Shown piece after piece: positions 42,897-51,218 of a DNA stretch of 64,000 bases (its first letter is position 1; each line of letters opens with the position of its first letter). Under the pieces are notes generated by a model. It was given only the letters and a program-made list of their open reading frames with translations. It was not told where the DNA came from and did not search any database. Source of the stretch: Bordetella bronchialis (GTDB lineage: Bacteria; Pseudomonadota; Gammaproteobacteria; Burkholderiales; Burkholderiaceae_B); assembly GCF_001676705.1 (NCBI RefSeq), contig NZ_CP016170.1, positions 2,232,001-2,296,000 on the forward strand. Direction: 5' to 3'. The position numbers and the translations under genes are program-made.

Positions 42897-42925
42897 GGGA
42901 GTGTCAGGAATTTTGTGCTTGAGGC
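42897..42925 (+). repeat. Left terminal inverted repeat of the IS
   Basis: A 29-bp end matching the right end at 26 positions, with mismatches at positions 4, 12 and 14. Confidence 0.92.
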
Positions 42926-42950
42926 CTAACATGTCGAAAACGGAGCATGT

Positions 42951-44198
42951 ATGGCAACCCGAAAGAAGAATCCCCCTAGAGAGCTGCCGGCGATTCCTGC
43001 CGAGTTGGTCGAGCAATTGGTCAAAGGACCGATGACGGCCGAGGCGGTGCAGGACCTGTCGATGGCGTTCAAGAAGGCGTTAATCGAGCGGGCACTGGGC
43101 GCGGAGCTGGGTCATCACCTAGGTTACGCACCGGGCCAACGGTCTGAAACGGCAACGAACCGACGCAATGGCACGAGCTCGAAGACCGTGCTGACCGACG
43201 ACGGGGCCATCTCGGTAGATGTGCCGCGCGATCGCGACGGCAGCTTCGCCCCGATCCTGATTCCCAAGCATGAGCGGCGCTTCACGGGGTTCGATGACAA
43301 GATCATCGCGATGTACGCGCGCGGCATGACAGTGCGCGAGATACAGGCGTTTCTTCTGGAGCAGTACGGCACTGAGGTATCGCCAGAGTTCATCAGCTCG
43401 GTGACCGATGCGGTGGTCGAGGAGGTTACAGCCTGGCAAACCCGCCCGCTGGAGACGATGTACCCGGTGGTGTTCTTCGATGCGCTGCGGGTGAAGATCC
43501 GCGAGGACGGCGTGGTCAGAAACAAGGCCGTGTATCTGGCCCTGGCCATCCTGGCCGACGGCACACGCGACGTGTTGGGCTTATGGATCGAGCAGACCGA
43601 AGGCGCCAAATTCTGGATGAAGGTCTTCAACGAGCTCAAGACTCGTGGCACGCAGGACATCCTGATTGCAGTCACCGACGGCCTGAAGGGCATGGAGCAG
43701 GCCTTAAACGCCGTATTCCCTGCCACGACGTTGCAGACCTGCATCGTGCATTTGATGCGCTCAAGCCTGGACTATGCCAGCTGGAAGGAGCGCCGTGCCG
43801 TGGCTGCTGCGCTCAGGCCCATCTACAGTGCGCCAACGGTGGAGGCCGCGCAAGCCGAGCTGGCACGCTTCGAACAGGGCCTGTGGGGACAGCGCTACGC
43901 GCCGATCGCGCAGGCTTGGCGCAGCGCCTGGGACCGCGTGATCCCGTTTTTTACCTTCCCGCCGGCGATCCGCAAGATCATCTATACCACCAACGCCATC
44001 GAGAGCATCAACGCCCAGCTGCGCCGGGCGGTCAAAACGCGCGGGCACTTCCCCTCCGACGAGGCGGCCACCAAGCTGCTGTGGCTGGTGCTACGTAATA
44101 TCACCGGCACCTGGGGCAGTTCCACTCACGAGTGGAAGGCAGCCATGAACCAGTTTGCGATCATCTACGCAGAGCGCTTCACCAATCCATATCGCTGA
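42951..44198 (+). CDS. IS256-family (mutator-type) transposase
   Basis: A 415-residue transposase, full length for the family. The DDE catalytic residues are Asp177 ([12 protein letters not shown]), Asp243 (AVTDGLKGM) and Glu351 ([13 protein letters not shown]). The C/H signature segment is [15 protein letters not shown]. No frameshift or stop is seen, so the element may be active. Confidence 0.97.
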   Translation: MATRKKNPPRELPAIPAELVEQLVKGPMTAEAVQDLSMAFKKALIERALGAELGHHLGYAPGQRSETATNRRNGTSSKTVLTDDGAISVDVPRDRDGSFAPILIPKHERRFTGFDDKIIAMYARGMTVREIQAFLLEQYGTEVSPEFISSVTDAVVEEVTAWQTRPLETMYPVVFFDALRVKIREDGVVRNKAVYLALAILADGTRDVLGLWIEQTEGAKFWMKVFNELKTRGTQDILIAVTDGLKGMEQALNAVFPATTLQTCIVHLMRSSLDYASWKERRAVAAALRPIYSAPTVEAAQAELARFEQGLWGQRYAPIAQAWRSAWDRVIPFFTFPPAIRKIIYTTNAIESINAQLRRAVKTRGHFPSDEAATKLLWLVLRNITGTWGSSTHEWKAAMNQFAIIYAERFTNPYR

Positions 44199-44241
44199 AA
44201 TATCATCACTGGGCTGGGGCTCTTATAGACCGGCCTTTAAT

Positions 44242-44270
44242 GCCTCAAGCACAAAAATACTGACACACCC
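44242..44270 (-). repeat. Right terminal inverted repeat of the IS
   Basis: Reverse complement of the left end at 26 of 29 positions; it begins directly inside the right target duplication. Confidence 0.92.
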
Positions 44271-44278
44271 CATCAATG
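44271..44278. repeat. Right copy of 8-bp target-site duplication
   Basis: CATCAATG, identical to 42889-42896. Confidence 0.95.
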
Positions 44279-44553
44279 CAATGCCGATGCGTTACCACAC
44301 GCTCGTTGGCGATATGGGAAGCGCGCTGTCCGGGGGCCAGAAGCAACGCATCCTGTTGGCGCGGGCCCTCTATAAGCGGCCCGCCTTCCTGCTGCTTGAT
44401 GAGGCAACGAGCAACTTGGATATCGCCTGCGAGCGACAGGTGAACGCCGCCGTGCGAGCTCTGCCGATGACACGAATCATCATTGCTCATAGACCTGAAA
44501 CGATAGCCAGTGCGAACCGCGTGCTTTGCCTCGAACGCGGCACAATCTCCTGA
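44279..44553 (+). pseudogene. C39-peptidase ABC exporter, 3' part after the insertion
   Basis: This is the missing end of the exporter ATPase: signature [19 protein letters not shown], Walker B and D-loop [12 protein letters not shown], and switch His in [16 protein letters not shown], then a stop at 44551-44553. Joining codon AAT at 42893-42895 through one duplication copy to 44279 gives [20 protein letters not shown] in frame, the usual sequence of this family. The intact gene would encode 708 residues. An ATG inside the IS could allow a separate fragment, but it would lack Walker A. Confidence 0.93.
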
Positions 44554-44593
44554 CTGATTTCGAAGCACCGTAAACACCAAAGGAAATGGATTG

Positions 44594-44689
44594 ATGTCGC
44601 AAGGCCGGCGCCAAAAGCCAGAGCCCGTGCTCGACATGCAAGGGGCCACGATTCAGCGAATGATGGTACGCGTGTCCGGTCAACAATAG
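44594..44689 (+). CDS. Possible 31-residue ORF at the right end of the island
   Basis: An ATG with AAAGGAAA nine bases upstream opens a basic 31-codon frame that starts MSQGRRQKPEPVLDM. It resembles no family I know and may be a gene fragment at the island edge. Confidence 0.25.
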   Translation: MSQGRRQKPEPVLDMQGATIQRMMVRVSGQQ

Positions 44690-44727
44690 GTTGAAAGCGA
44701 CGTCGCGGAATCTGGCGAACGACCCCG

Positions 44728-44755
44728 CTCTGTGCCAAACCTTGCCGGCACAGAG
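44728..44755 (-). terminator. Hairpin downstream of nicF
   Basis: CTCTGTGCC and GGCACAGAG form a perfect nine-base-pair stem with a ten-base loop, 15 bp after the nicF stop. It probably ends the catabolic operon and marks the right limit of the RiPP island. Confidence 0.6.
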
Positions 44756-44770
44756 CCAATCCCTTGAACG

Positions 44771-45475
44771 CTACGCGCGCAGCGCCTGCAAAAGCTGCGC
44801 CAGCTCCGCCGCGGGCATCACATCCGCATACTTGCTGGCCATGTCGAACAGGTTCACCGCGTGGGAGACCTGCGACCGGTCGTAGACGGCATCCTGCGGC
44901 ACGACGACCTTGTAGTTCAGCGCGCAGGCATCGACCACGGTGGCCCTTACGCAGCCGCTCGTCGTGCACCCGGTGACCACCACCGTGTCGACCCCCAGCC
45001 CCACCAGATAGCTCGCCAGCGCGGTGCCGTGGAAGGCACTGGCCTGGTGCTTGGGAATCTCGATATCGCCTTCGCGCGGCCGCACTTCCTTGACGAAGTC
45101 GTAATCCGGCGCGGAAACGTCCATGACGCCCGGAACCTTGGCCTCGAACTGGCCGCGGTCATGCGACCGCTTGGGGGCGACGTGCGGATACAGGACCGGG
45201 GCGCCTATCTTGCGGAAGACTTCCAGCAGGCGGGCAATGTGCGGCACCGCGCGCCAGCCGTACTCGCCGCAACTGGTGGGCATGGTCTCGATGGCCTGCT
45301 CGATGGGCATGGGCTCGTAGCCCATGGACCGGTACTGCACGTCGATCACCAGCAAGGCGGGCCGCCGGCCGATTCCCGTGGGCGCGCCCCAGCCGGCCTT
45401 GCGGTAAATGGCCAGTTCCCGCTCGGGGATGATCCCGTCCCAGGGCCGCGCACGTTGTTCCATAACCTCGGTCAT
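44771..45475 (-). CDS. nicF: Isochorismatase-family maleamate amidohydrolase
   Basis: A 234-residue amidase. The family core is RPALLVIDVQYRSMGYEP with the catalytic Asp, Lys in the middle part, and the nucleophile Cys in TGCTTSGCVRATVVDA. NicF hydrolyses maleamate to maleate and ammonia, following N-formylmaleamate hydrolysis by NicD. It is the last gene of the operon, 3 bp after nicC. Related carbamoylsarcosine amidases look similar, so the name rests partly on the neighbouring nicD and nicX. Confidence 0.82.
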   Translation of the reverse strand: MTEVMEQRARPWDGIIPERELAIYRKAGWGAPTGIGRRPALLVIDVQYRSMGYEPMPIEQAIETMPTSCGEYGWRAVPHIARLLEVFRKIGAPVLYPHVAPKRSHDRGQFEAKVPGVMDVSAPDYDFVKEVRPREGDIEIPKHQASAFHGTALASYLVGLGVDTVVVTGCTTSGCVRATVVDACALNYKVVVPQDAVYDRSQVSHAVNLFDMASKYADVMPAAELAQLLQALRA

Positions 45476-45478
45476 TAT

Positions 45479-46699
45479 TCAGATCTCCACAGTGGTCGCG
45501 TCGTACTGAAGCAGCCAGTCGTAGCGTTCGCGTACGGCCTCGGCCGACCAGTTCTTGTTGATATAGGGCCACGCCGTCTCGCTGTCGCGCAGGTCGGGGC
45601 TGTGGAAGATGCCGAACATGTTCAGGGATTCCGCCTTGGTTCGGTTCGCGCGTTCCACGCGCGCGCGGTCGTAGCGCTGCAGCGCCGCGGGAATGTTGCC
45701 GGCATCGCGGTCCAGGCAGCGCGCCAGCACATAGGCGTCTTCCATGGTCAGGTTCACGCCCATGCCCAGGTACGGCGTCATGGAGTGGCAGGCGTCCCCC
45801 ACCAGCGTGACCTGGCCCTGGGACCAGGCCGGCAGCGGATCGCGCACGAACAGGCCCCAGCGGAACAGATTCTCCGAGCCCACGAACAGGTCGATGATGT
45901 CCTGGTGCCAGCCCTCGAAATCCTTCAGCGCATCGGCCAGGTCGCCTTTCTCGGACCAGGATTCCGTATGCCAGGTATCGCTGTCGACCTGGGCGGAGAA
46001 GCTGACGAACAGTTCGCCATTGCGCTGGACCGGATACGTCGTTACGTGCGCGGTGGGCCCCACCCATGTCGACGCCAAAGGTTCGCGATGCTGCGGTTTC
46101 AGCTTGTGCATCGGCGCCAGGCCGCGCCATGCCAGCGCGCCGGTGTAGCGCGCCGGCGCGGGCCCGAACATCGACTGGCGCACCCGGGAGTGCGCGCCAT
46201 CGCAGCCGACGACCACGTCGCCTTCCACATGCCGGCCGCCATCGAGCAACAGGCGGGCGCGGCCGTCGACCGTCTCGGCGCCCATGGACCGCACCCCGAA
46301 GTGCACGGCGTCCGGCTTGAGCGCGATCACCGCTTCGTACAGCACGCGCTGCAGTTCCGCGCGCAGCACCTGGATCAGCGTATGGTCCGCCTTGGATGGC
46401 GTATCGCCGCGGTTGTAGACGGACTTTCCTTCGCCGGTCTTCCAGTACCGGATCAGGCGGTCCTGGGGCGGAAGATTGATGGCCTCCAGCTTTTCCTTCA
46501 GGCCCAGCGCCGCCATGACGCGCGCGCCATTGGCCGAGATCCACAATCCCGCGCCGACTTCGCGCAGCTCCGGCGATTGCTCGTAGATGTCGACGTCATA
46601 GCCTTTTTGCAGGAGCGCGAGCGCCAGCGTCAATCCGCCCATCCCGGCGCCCGCGACGATCACATGCGGTCGAGGGCGAGTGTTCTTGAAGTCAGACAT
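45479..46699 (-). CDS. nicC: FAD-dependent aromatic monooxygenase, 6-hydroxynicotinate 3-monooxygenase-like
   Basis: A 406-residue class A flavoprotein hydroxylase. GxGxxG is VIVAGAGMGGLTLALALLQ; the DG motif is VVVGCDGAHSRVR; the GD motif is VTLVGDACHSMTPYLGMGVN. NicC does decarboxylative 3-hydroxylation of 6-hydroxynicotinate to 2,5-dihydroxypyridine, which feeds NicX. It could instead act on 6-hydroxypicolinate or another hydroxypyridine. The start at 46699 follows TAGGAGA and lies 8 bp after the small hydroxylase subunit. Confidence 0.75.
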   Translation of the reverse strand: MSDFKNTRPRPHVIVAGAGMGGLTLALALLQKGYDVDIYEQSPELREVGAGLWISANGARVMAALGLKEKLEAINLPPQDRLIRYWKTGEGKSVYNRGDTPSKADHTLIQVLRAELQRVLYEAVIALKPDAVHFGVRSMGAETVDGRARLLLDGGRHVEGDVVVGCDGAHSRVRQSMFGPAPARYTGALAWRGLAPMHKLKPQHREPLASTWVGPTAHVTTYPVQRNGELFVSFSAQVDSDTWHTESWSEKGDLADALKDFEGWHQDIIDLFVGSENLFRWGLFVRDPLPAWSQGQVTLVGDACHSMTPYLGMGVNLTMEDAYVLARCLDRDAGNIPAALQRYDRARVERANRTKAESLNMFGIFHSPDLRDSETAWPYINKNWSAEAVRERYDWLLQYDATTVEI

Positions 46700-46707
46700 T
46701 GGTTCTC

Positions 46708-47205
46708 CTATTGGTAATGGGATGGGTGTTGGATAAGGTCCATGACGGCCTCGAGAATCTTGACGTAGCCCGTGCATCGGCAGATGTTGCCGCGCAGGTA
46801 GTGGCGCACGGTCTCCTCCGAGGGCTGCGCGTGGCGCGCCAGCATGGCCTTGACCGCCAGGATCATCCCCGGCGTGCAGAAGCCGCATTGCAGCGCGCCG
46901 TGGGCGATAAACGCCCGCTGGACGGGATCCAGGCGCTTGCCTTCGGCCAGGCCTTCTATGGTGGTGACTTCGCGCTCATGGGCATCGGCGCACAGCGTCG
47001 TGCAGCTGGAGGTCGGATTGCCATCCACCAGCACGGTGCACGCGCCGCACACCTGCACGTCGCACGAGCGCTTGGTGCCCTTGAGCTGCAAGCGGTCGCG
47101 CAGCACGTCGATCAGCATCTCGCAGGGCTCGACCTCCACGGAGGTCCGCGCGCCGTTCAGCTTGAAGTCCACGCGCATCATGGGAAATTCGTTCGTCTGG
47201 CTCAT
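46708..47205 (-). CDS. [2Fe-2S] small subunit of a molybdenum hydroxylase
   Basis: A 165-residue ferredoxin-like subunit of the xanthine dehydrogenase family. The plant-type cluster ligands are in KRSCDVQVCGACTVLVDG with the fourth Cys in SSCTTLC; the second cluster has CGFCTPGM and ICRCTGY. It passes electrons from the molybdenum site to the FAD subunit. It overlaps the FAD subunit gene by ATGA. Context suggests nicotinate (or picolinate) 6-hydroxylation. Confidence 0.92.
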   Translation of the reverse strand: MSQTNEFPMMRVDFKLNGARTSVEVEPCEMLIDVLRDRLQLKGTKRSCDVQVCGACTVLVDGNPTSSCTTLCADAHEREVTTIEGLAEGKRLDPVQRAFIAHGALQCGFCTPGMILAVKAMLARHAQPSEETVRHYLRGNICRCTGYVKILEAVMDLIQHPSHYQ

Positions 47206-48065
47206 GGCAGGCAGGCCTTGATGGCTCGTTCGGCAAGAACGGATACGAGGTGGCGCTTGTAGTCGGCGCCGCCATGCAGGTCGTCATGGGCTTCCACCGC
47301 CTGTGCATCGGCCGCGACGGCATCGCGCAGGCGATCCCATACCTGGTCGGCGGGCAGATCGCCGGCCAGGCCTGCCGCGGCTTCTTCCGCGCGCGCCAGG
47401 CGGACAGGGCGGGGCGACAGGGCGCCGGCCCACAGGCCCAGGCGCTGCGGATTGTCCGTGGACCAGACGGCGGCCACGCCCACCGCGGGCCGCTCGGTAT
47501 GGCCGAAAGACCGGTAGGCGGAGCGCGTGCCTGCCGACTGCGGGGCGATTTCTATCGAGGCCAGGATCTCGTCGTCCTCGCGCGCGGTCGCGAACTCGCC
47601 CAGGTGGAAGTCGCGGGAGGGGACTTCGCGCTCGCCCTGCGGCCCGCGCAGCACCACCCAGGCGTCCAGGGCACAGAGCATGGTGGGGGCATCCGCATGC
47701 GGCTCGGCAAAGCACAGCACGCCGCCCAGCGTGCCCGCGATCCGCACACGGATGTTGGCCACGTGCTCGCTAAGCTCGGCGTAGCCGGGCAGCGACGCGC
47801 GGACGATGGGGTCGTTGGCGATGGTGTCGTGGCTGGTCAGCGACCCGATGGATATCGTGCCGTCGTCCCGCAGCCGCACACCCTTCAGCGGCGCGATCTG
47901 CTTCAGGTCGATCACGTGCTCGTAGCGCAGGACGTGGGCTTTCAGCGCCACCAGCAGCTCGGTGCCGCCGGCGTGGAAGGTGGCCGCATCGCCATGCCTG
48001 GCCTTCAGCGCGATCGCCTCGTCCAGGGTCTTGGGCCGATGCAGGAAGAATCTCTTGGCGCGCAT
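47202..48065 (-). CDS. FAD-binding medium subunit of a molybdenum hydroxylase
   Basis: A 287-residue CoxM-type subunit. FAD-binding features include FHAGGTELLVALKAHVLRYE and NIRVRIAGTLGGVLCFAEPH, a variant of the usual TIGGN loop. The start at 48065 shares one base with the stop of the CoxG-like gene (TGATG). An in-frame extension of 46 codons is antisense-like and was dropped. Confidence 0.9.
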   Translation of the reverse strand: MRAKRFFLHRPKTLDEAIALKARHGDAATFHAGGTELLVALKAHVLRYEHVIDLKQIAPLKGVRLRDDGTISIGSLTSHDTIANDPIVRASLPGYAELSEHVANIRVRIAGTLGGVLCFAEPHADAPTMLCALDAWVVLRGPQGEREVPSRDFHLGEFATAREDDEILASIEIAPQSAGTRSAYRSFGHTERPAVGVAAVWSTDNPQRLGLWAGALSPRPVRLARAEEAAAGLAGDLPADQVWDRLRDAVAADAQAVEAHDDLHGGADYKRHLVSVLAERAIKACLP

Positions 48066-48895
48066 CAGCCACCCCGCCTGCCCAGGCTGGCGGCGACACC
48101 CAGCAAGGGGGCTGCGAGCCACCACCAGGGAGATTGTCCCAATGCCACCGCGCCATGCGCCACGCCAAGGGCCACGGCAACGTTGATGCCCAGGCGGGGC
48201 CACAGGAATACGAGTTCGATCTCCCGCCGCCCGGGCGCGGCTTGCGGCGGCGCGGCATGTCCTGGCTGTACGTGCCCGGCGTGGTCCACGGACGGGCGTG
48301 CGGACGGGGCTTCGGTGGCCGTGGACAGTCCGGCGGCACCTCGCGTCGTGGCGGCGCTGGCGCCACGATCCGCCGTCGGCCGCGACGCGGGCGCCACGGC
48401 CGGGCCGCTATCCGACGCCACGGGCCGGCTGCCGTCCAGATGGGCGAGCTCGGCGCGCAGGCGCGCCTCGAACTCGCTGAACAGCTGCTCCGACCGCTTG
48501 CGCACGATGGGATAACCCAGCGAGGCCAGCCGGCCCGCGACCTGCATGCTGGCGCCGACATCCAGTTTGCACAGCGCCTGGCCGTCGTCGCGCTGTTCTT
48601 CCAGGTTGACCACCATCCTGACATCGATGGTCGTGCCCGTGGCCTTGTCCGTGCCGACCGCCTTCAGGGCGACCTGGCGCTCGATCTCGTAGGTCTCGAT
48701 ATCGATACGGGTGGGGACTTCCAGCTTGAACGGCCCGATCTTCTGCCGCATGACGGCGGAGAAGGTTTTCAGTGCTTCTTCCTCCACGACGTTCTCGCAG
48801 CCCGGGATCAGGGTCGCGACGCGCTTTACGTCGAAGAAGATGGCCCACAATTGCGAGGCGGTCGCGGGCAGGAGTGCATCGATTCTGAAGTCCAT
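48065..48895 (-). CDS. CoxG-like SRPBCC protein with C-terminal membrane anchor
   Basis: A 276-residue protein. Residues 1-150 are a CoxG/SRPBCC fold: FFDVKRVATLIPGCENV, then VMRQKIGPFKLEVPTR. A Pro/Ala/Ser-rich linker follows, then a hydrophobic C-terminus (LGINVAVALGVAHGAVALG, WWWLAAPLLGVAASLG). CoxG proteins help assemble or anchor molybdenum hydroxylases at the membrane. It lies between the large and medium subunit genes. Confidence 0.85.
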   Translation of the reverse strand: MDFRIDALLPATASQLWAIFFDVKRVATLIPGCENVVEEEALKTFSAVMRQKIGPFKLEVPTRIDIETYEIERQVALKAVGTDKATGTTIDVRMVVNLEEQRDDGQALCKLDVGASMQVAGRLASLGYPIVRKRSEQLFSEFEARLRAELAHLDGSRPVASDSGPAVAPASRPTADRGASAATTRGAAGLSTATEAPSARPSVDHAGHVQPGHAAPPQAAPGRREIELVFLWPRLGINVAVALGVAHGAVALGQSPWWWLAAPLLGVAASLGRRGG

Positions 48896-48905
48896 GGCGT
48901 CGGTG

Positions 48906-51203
48906 TTATTTGTCGGTTGGGTTCTTGTCTTTCAACGCGCGCCAGACGCGTTCCGGGGTCAGCGGCAGCTCCTTCAGCCGGATGCCCCAGCCTTGGAACA
49001 AGGCATTGGCCACGGCAGGCGCCACGGGCAGGATCGCGCCTTCGCCGCCGCCGCGGGCGCCGAAGGGGCCGGGGCCGTCGCCGCTTTCTATCAGGGCCGT
49101 GCCGACGTGGCGAGGGACCTCGTCGATGGTCGGCACCTTGTAGTCGAACAAGGTGCCGTTCACGACCTGGCCGTCTTCGTAGATGTATTCCTCGGACAGC
49201 GTATGCCCCAGGCCCATGACCATGGCGCCTTCGTCCTGGCCCTCTGCCGCCTTCGGATTGATGACGTGGCCCATGTCGGCGGCACCGCCCGCGCGCAGGA
49301 TGCGTATGGCGCCGGTACCTTCGTCCAGCGCGATCTCGAAAGCGCCCGCGCCGGTTTCCCAGAACAGCGGCTGCAGCTTGAACGCCCCGTCTTTCGTGTT
49401 GGGGTTCACGCGGCCCACGCCCAGGAATTCGCCCGCGGCCATGCCGTTGAAGCGCCGCAGCAGCTCCAGGAAGGCGATGGCGCCGTCCGGTCCCTGTATC
49501 GCGCCTTCCACCAGCTGGTAGTCGTCCACGTTGCCGCCCAGCACTTGCGCGGCGATCTCGCGCACCTGGCGCACGATGTCCTCGCAAGCCATCTGCACGG
49601 CCAGGCCGACGATCACCGTGGAGCGGCTGGCGCCCGTGCCCCAGTCATACGGGGCCTGCAGGGTGTCCGGCTGCGCGACGGCCACCATGCGTAGCGGCTG
49701 GTTCAGCGTCCTGGCGGCGATGATGCGCATCACGCCGCGGCTGCCCTGGCCGATCTCCACCGTATTGGCCGAGACATTCACCGAGCCGTCGGCGCGCAGC
49801 CTGACAATGGCGCCGCCGATGGGCATGATGCCCGGGTCGGTCGCACCCACCGCCACGCCGACGCCGCGCCGTCCCTTGTGTTCGGGCTCCGGCAGATTGC
49901 GCAGCGTATCCACCGCCGCGCGCAGCGAGCGCCGCATATCCACGTCCAGCGGCCGCAGGTCGTGCTTGATGGTCTGGCCTTTCTCCGCCAGGTTCAGCAT
50001 GCGGAACTCGACCGGGTCGCGGCCCAGGGCGTGGGCGATGATGTCCATCTGCGACTCCGTCGCCCACACGGCCTGCGGACCACCGATGGAACGGAAGGCC
50101 GCGCCCGGCACGGTGTTCGTGTAGACGCCCACCGCTTCGAGGCGCAGATTGGGGATGTGATACGGGCCGATCGCGCGTATCGCCGCCTTGACCGCGATGG
50201 CGGGGCCCGTGTCGGCATAGGCGCCGCCGTTCACCAGCGCGCGTACCGATTTGGCGACGATCCTGCCCTGGGGATCGACCGCCGTCTTGAGCGTGACTTC
50301 GGCGTCCAGGCGGCGGCAGGTCAGCATGGATTCGGCGATGGTCAGGCACACGCGCACGGGCGCGCGCGCCTTCCAGGAAAGCGCCGCCACCAGCGGATCG
50401 ATCTTGACCGATGCCTTGCCGCCGAAACCGCCGCCGACGTAGGGCGAGTGCACGCGCACGCACGCCAGGGGGATGCCCAGGATCTCCGAACACACGCGCT
50501 GGATGGCGGTGGGCGTCTGGCCGCCGCTCCATAGTTCCAGCGAGTTCGGCTTCCAATGGCCCACGCAGACGTGGGGCTCCATGGCGTAGTGGAACACCAT
50601 AGGAAACGTAAAGGTGTCCTCGAACACCTTGACGTCTCCCTGGAAGGCACGGTCCACGTCGCCGCTTTCATAGGACCACTGCTGGAACTGGTTGGTCCCC
50701 GGTACCGGTGTGCAATAGCCGCGGAAGTAATAGTCCTGCAGCACGTCCATGCTGTCGTGGACCAGCGGGGCGCCCTGCGCCAGGGCCTCTTGCGCCGTCG
50801 TCGCGTGCGGCAGCGTCTCGTAGGCCACCGAGATCGCGTCGAGCGCTTCTTCCGCCGTGGCCTCGTCGATGGCGGCCACCGCGGCCACGGGATCGCCCAC
50901 GTAGCGCACCTTGTCCAGCGCGATGATCGGACGGTCGCGCAGCGACAGCCCCCAGCGGATCTCCGTTCCGGGCAGGTCCTTCAGGTCCTCGCCCGTCAGG
51001 ACGGCCACCACGCCGGGGATGGCCAGCGCCGCGCTGACATCCAGCTTCGCGATGCGGGCATGCGGCACCGTGCTGCGCAGTATCTTGCCGTGCAGCATGT
51101 CCGGCAGCGCGATATCGCTGGCGTAGATCGCCGTGCCCGTGACCTTTTCCAGATAGTCGGAGCGCGGCTCGGTACCAAGAGAGAACGACGGCTTGGCGTG
51201 CAT
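48906..51203 (-). CDS. Molybdopterin-binding large subunit of a hydroxylase (nicotinate dehydrogenase-type)
   Basis: A 765-residue xanthine-dehydrogenase-family large subunit. Family blocks include VRYVGDPVAAVAAIDE, VHSPYVGGGFGGKASVKIDP at the molybdenum cofactor, GQGSRGVMRIIAAR and GARGGGEGAILPVAPAVANAL, whose Glu is the usual catalytic base. It should hydroxylate the substrate pyridine ring with water as oxygen donor. It follows the Bug gene by 15 bp. Confidence 0.9.
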   Translation of the reverse strand: MHAKPSFSLGTEPRSDYLEKVTGTAIYASDIALPDMLHGKILRSTVPHARIAKLDVSAALAIPGVVAVLTGEDLKDLPGTEIRWGLSLRDRPIIALDKVRYVGDPVAAVAAIDEATAEEALDAISVAYETLPHATTAQEALAQGAPLVHDSMDVLQDYYFRGYCTPVPGTNQFQQWSYESGDVDRAFQGDVKVFEDTFTFPMVFHYAMEPHVCVGHWKPNSLELWSGGQTPTAIQRVCSEILGIPLACVRVHSPYVGGGFGGKASVKIDPLVAALSWKARAPVRVCLTIAESMLTCRRLDAEVTLKTAVDPQGRIVAKSVRALVNGGAYADTGPAIAVKAAIRAIGPYHIPNLRLEAVGVYTNTVPGAAFRSIGGPQAVWATESQMDIIAHALGRDPVEFRMLNLAEKGQTIKHDLRPLDVDMRRSLRAAVDTLRNLPEPEHKGRRGVGVAVGATDPGIMPIGGAIVRLRADGSVNVSANTVEIGQGSRGVMRIIAARTLNQPLRMVAVAQPDTLQAPYDWGTGASRSTVIVGLAVQMACEDIVRQVREIAAQVLGGNVDDYQLVEGAIQGPDGAIAFLELLRRFNGMAAGEFLGVGRVNPNTKDGAFKLQPLFWETGAGAFEIALDEGTGAIRILRAGGAADMGHVINPKAAEGQDEGAMVMGLGHTLSEEYIYEDGQVVNGTLFDYKVPTIDEVPRHVGTALIESGDGPGPFGARGGGEGAILPVAPAVANALFQGWGIRLKELPLTPERVWRALKDKNPTDK

Positions 51204-51218
51204 GGAATGTCCGGGGCC

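Larger units (their letters stand above)
42897..44270 (+). mobile_element. Complete IS256-family insertion sequence, 1374 bp
   Basis: Terminal inverted repeats of 29 bp lie at 42897-42925 and 44242-44270. They start GGGAGTGTCAG and GGGTGTGTCAG (reading inward) and share TTTTGTGCTTGAGGC; 26 of 29 positions match. One transposase gene fills the element. The 8-bp duplication CATCAATG is intact on both sides, so it inserted by simple transposition and has not rearranged since. It is more GC-rich than the island around it. Confidence 0.96.

Noticed and set aside
44155..44553. A separate 132-residue ATPase gene starting inside the IS
   Set aside because: It is the 3' end of the interrupted exporter fused to IS sequence. 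It has no Walker A and its start is within the transposase gene.
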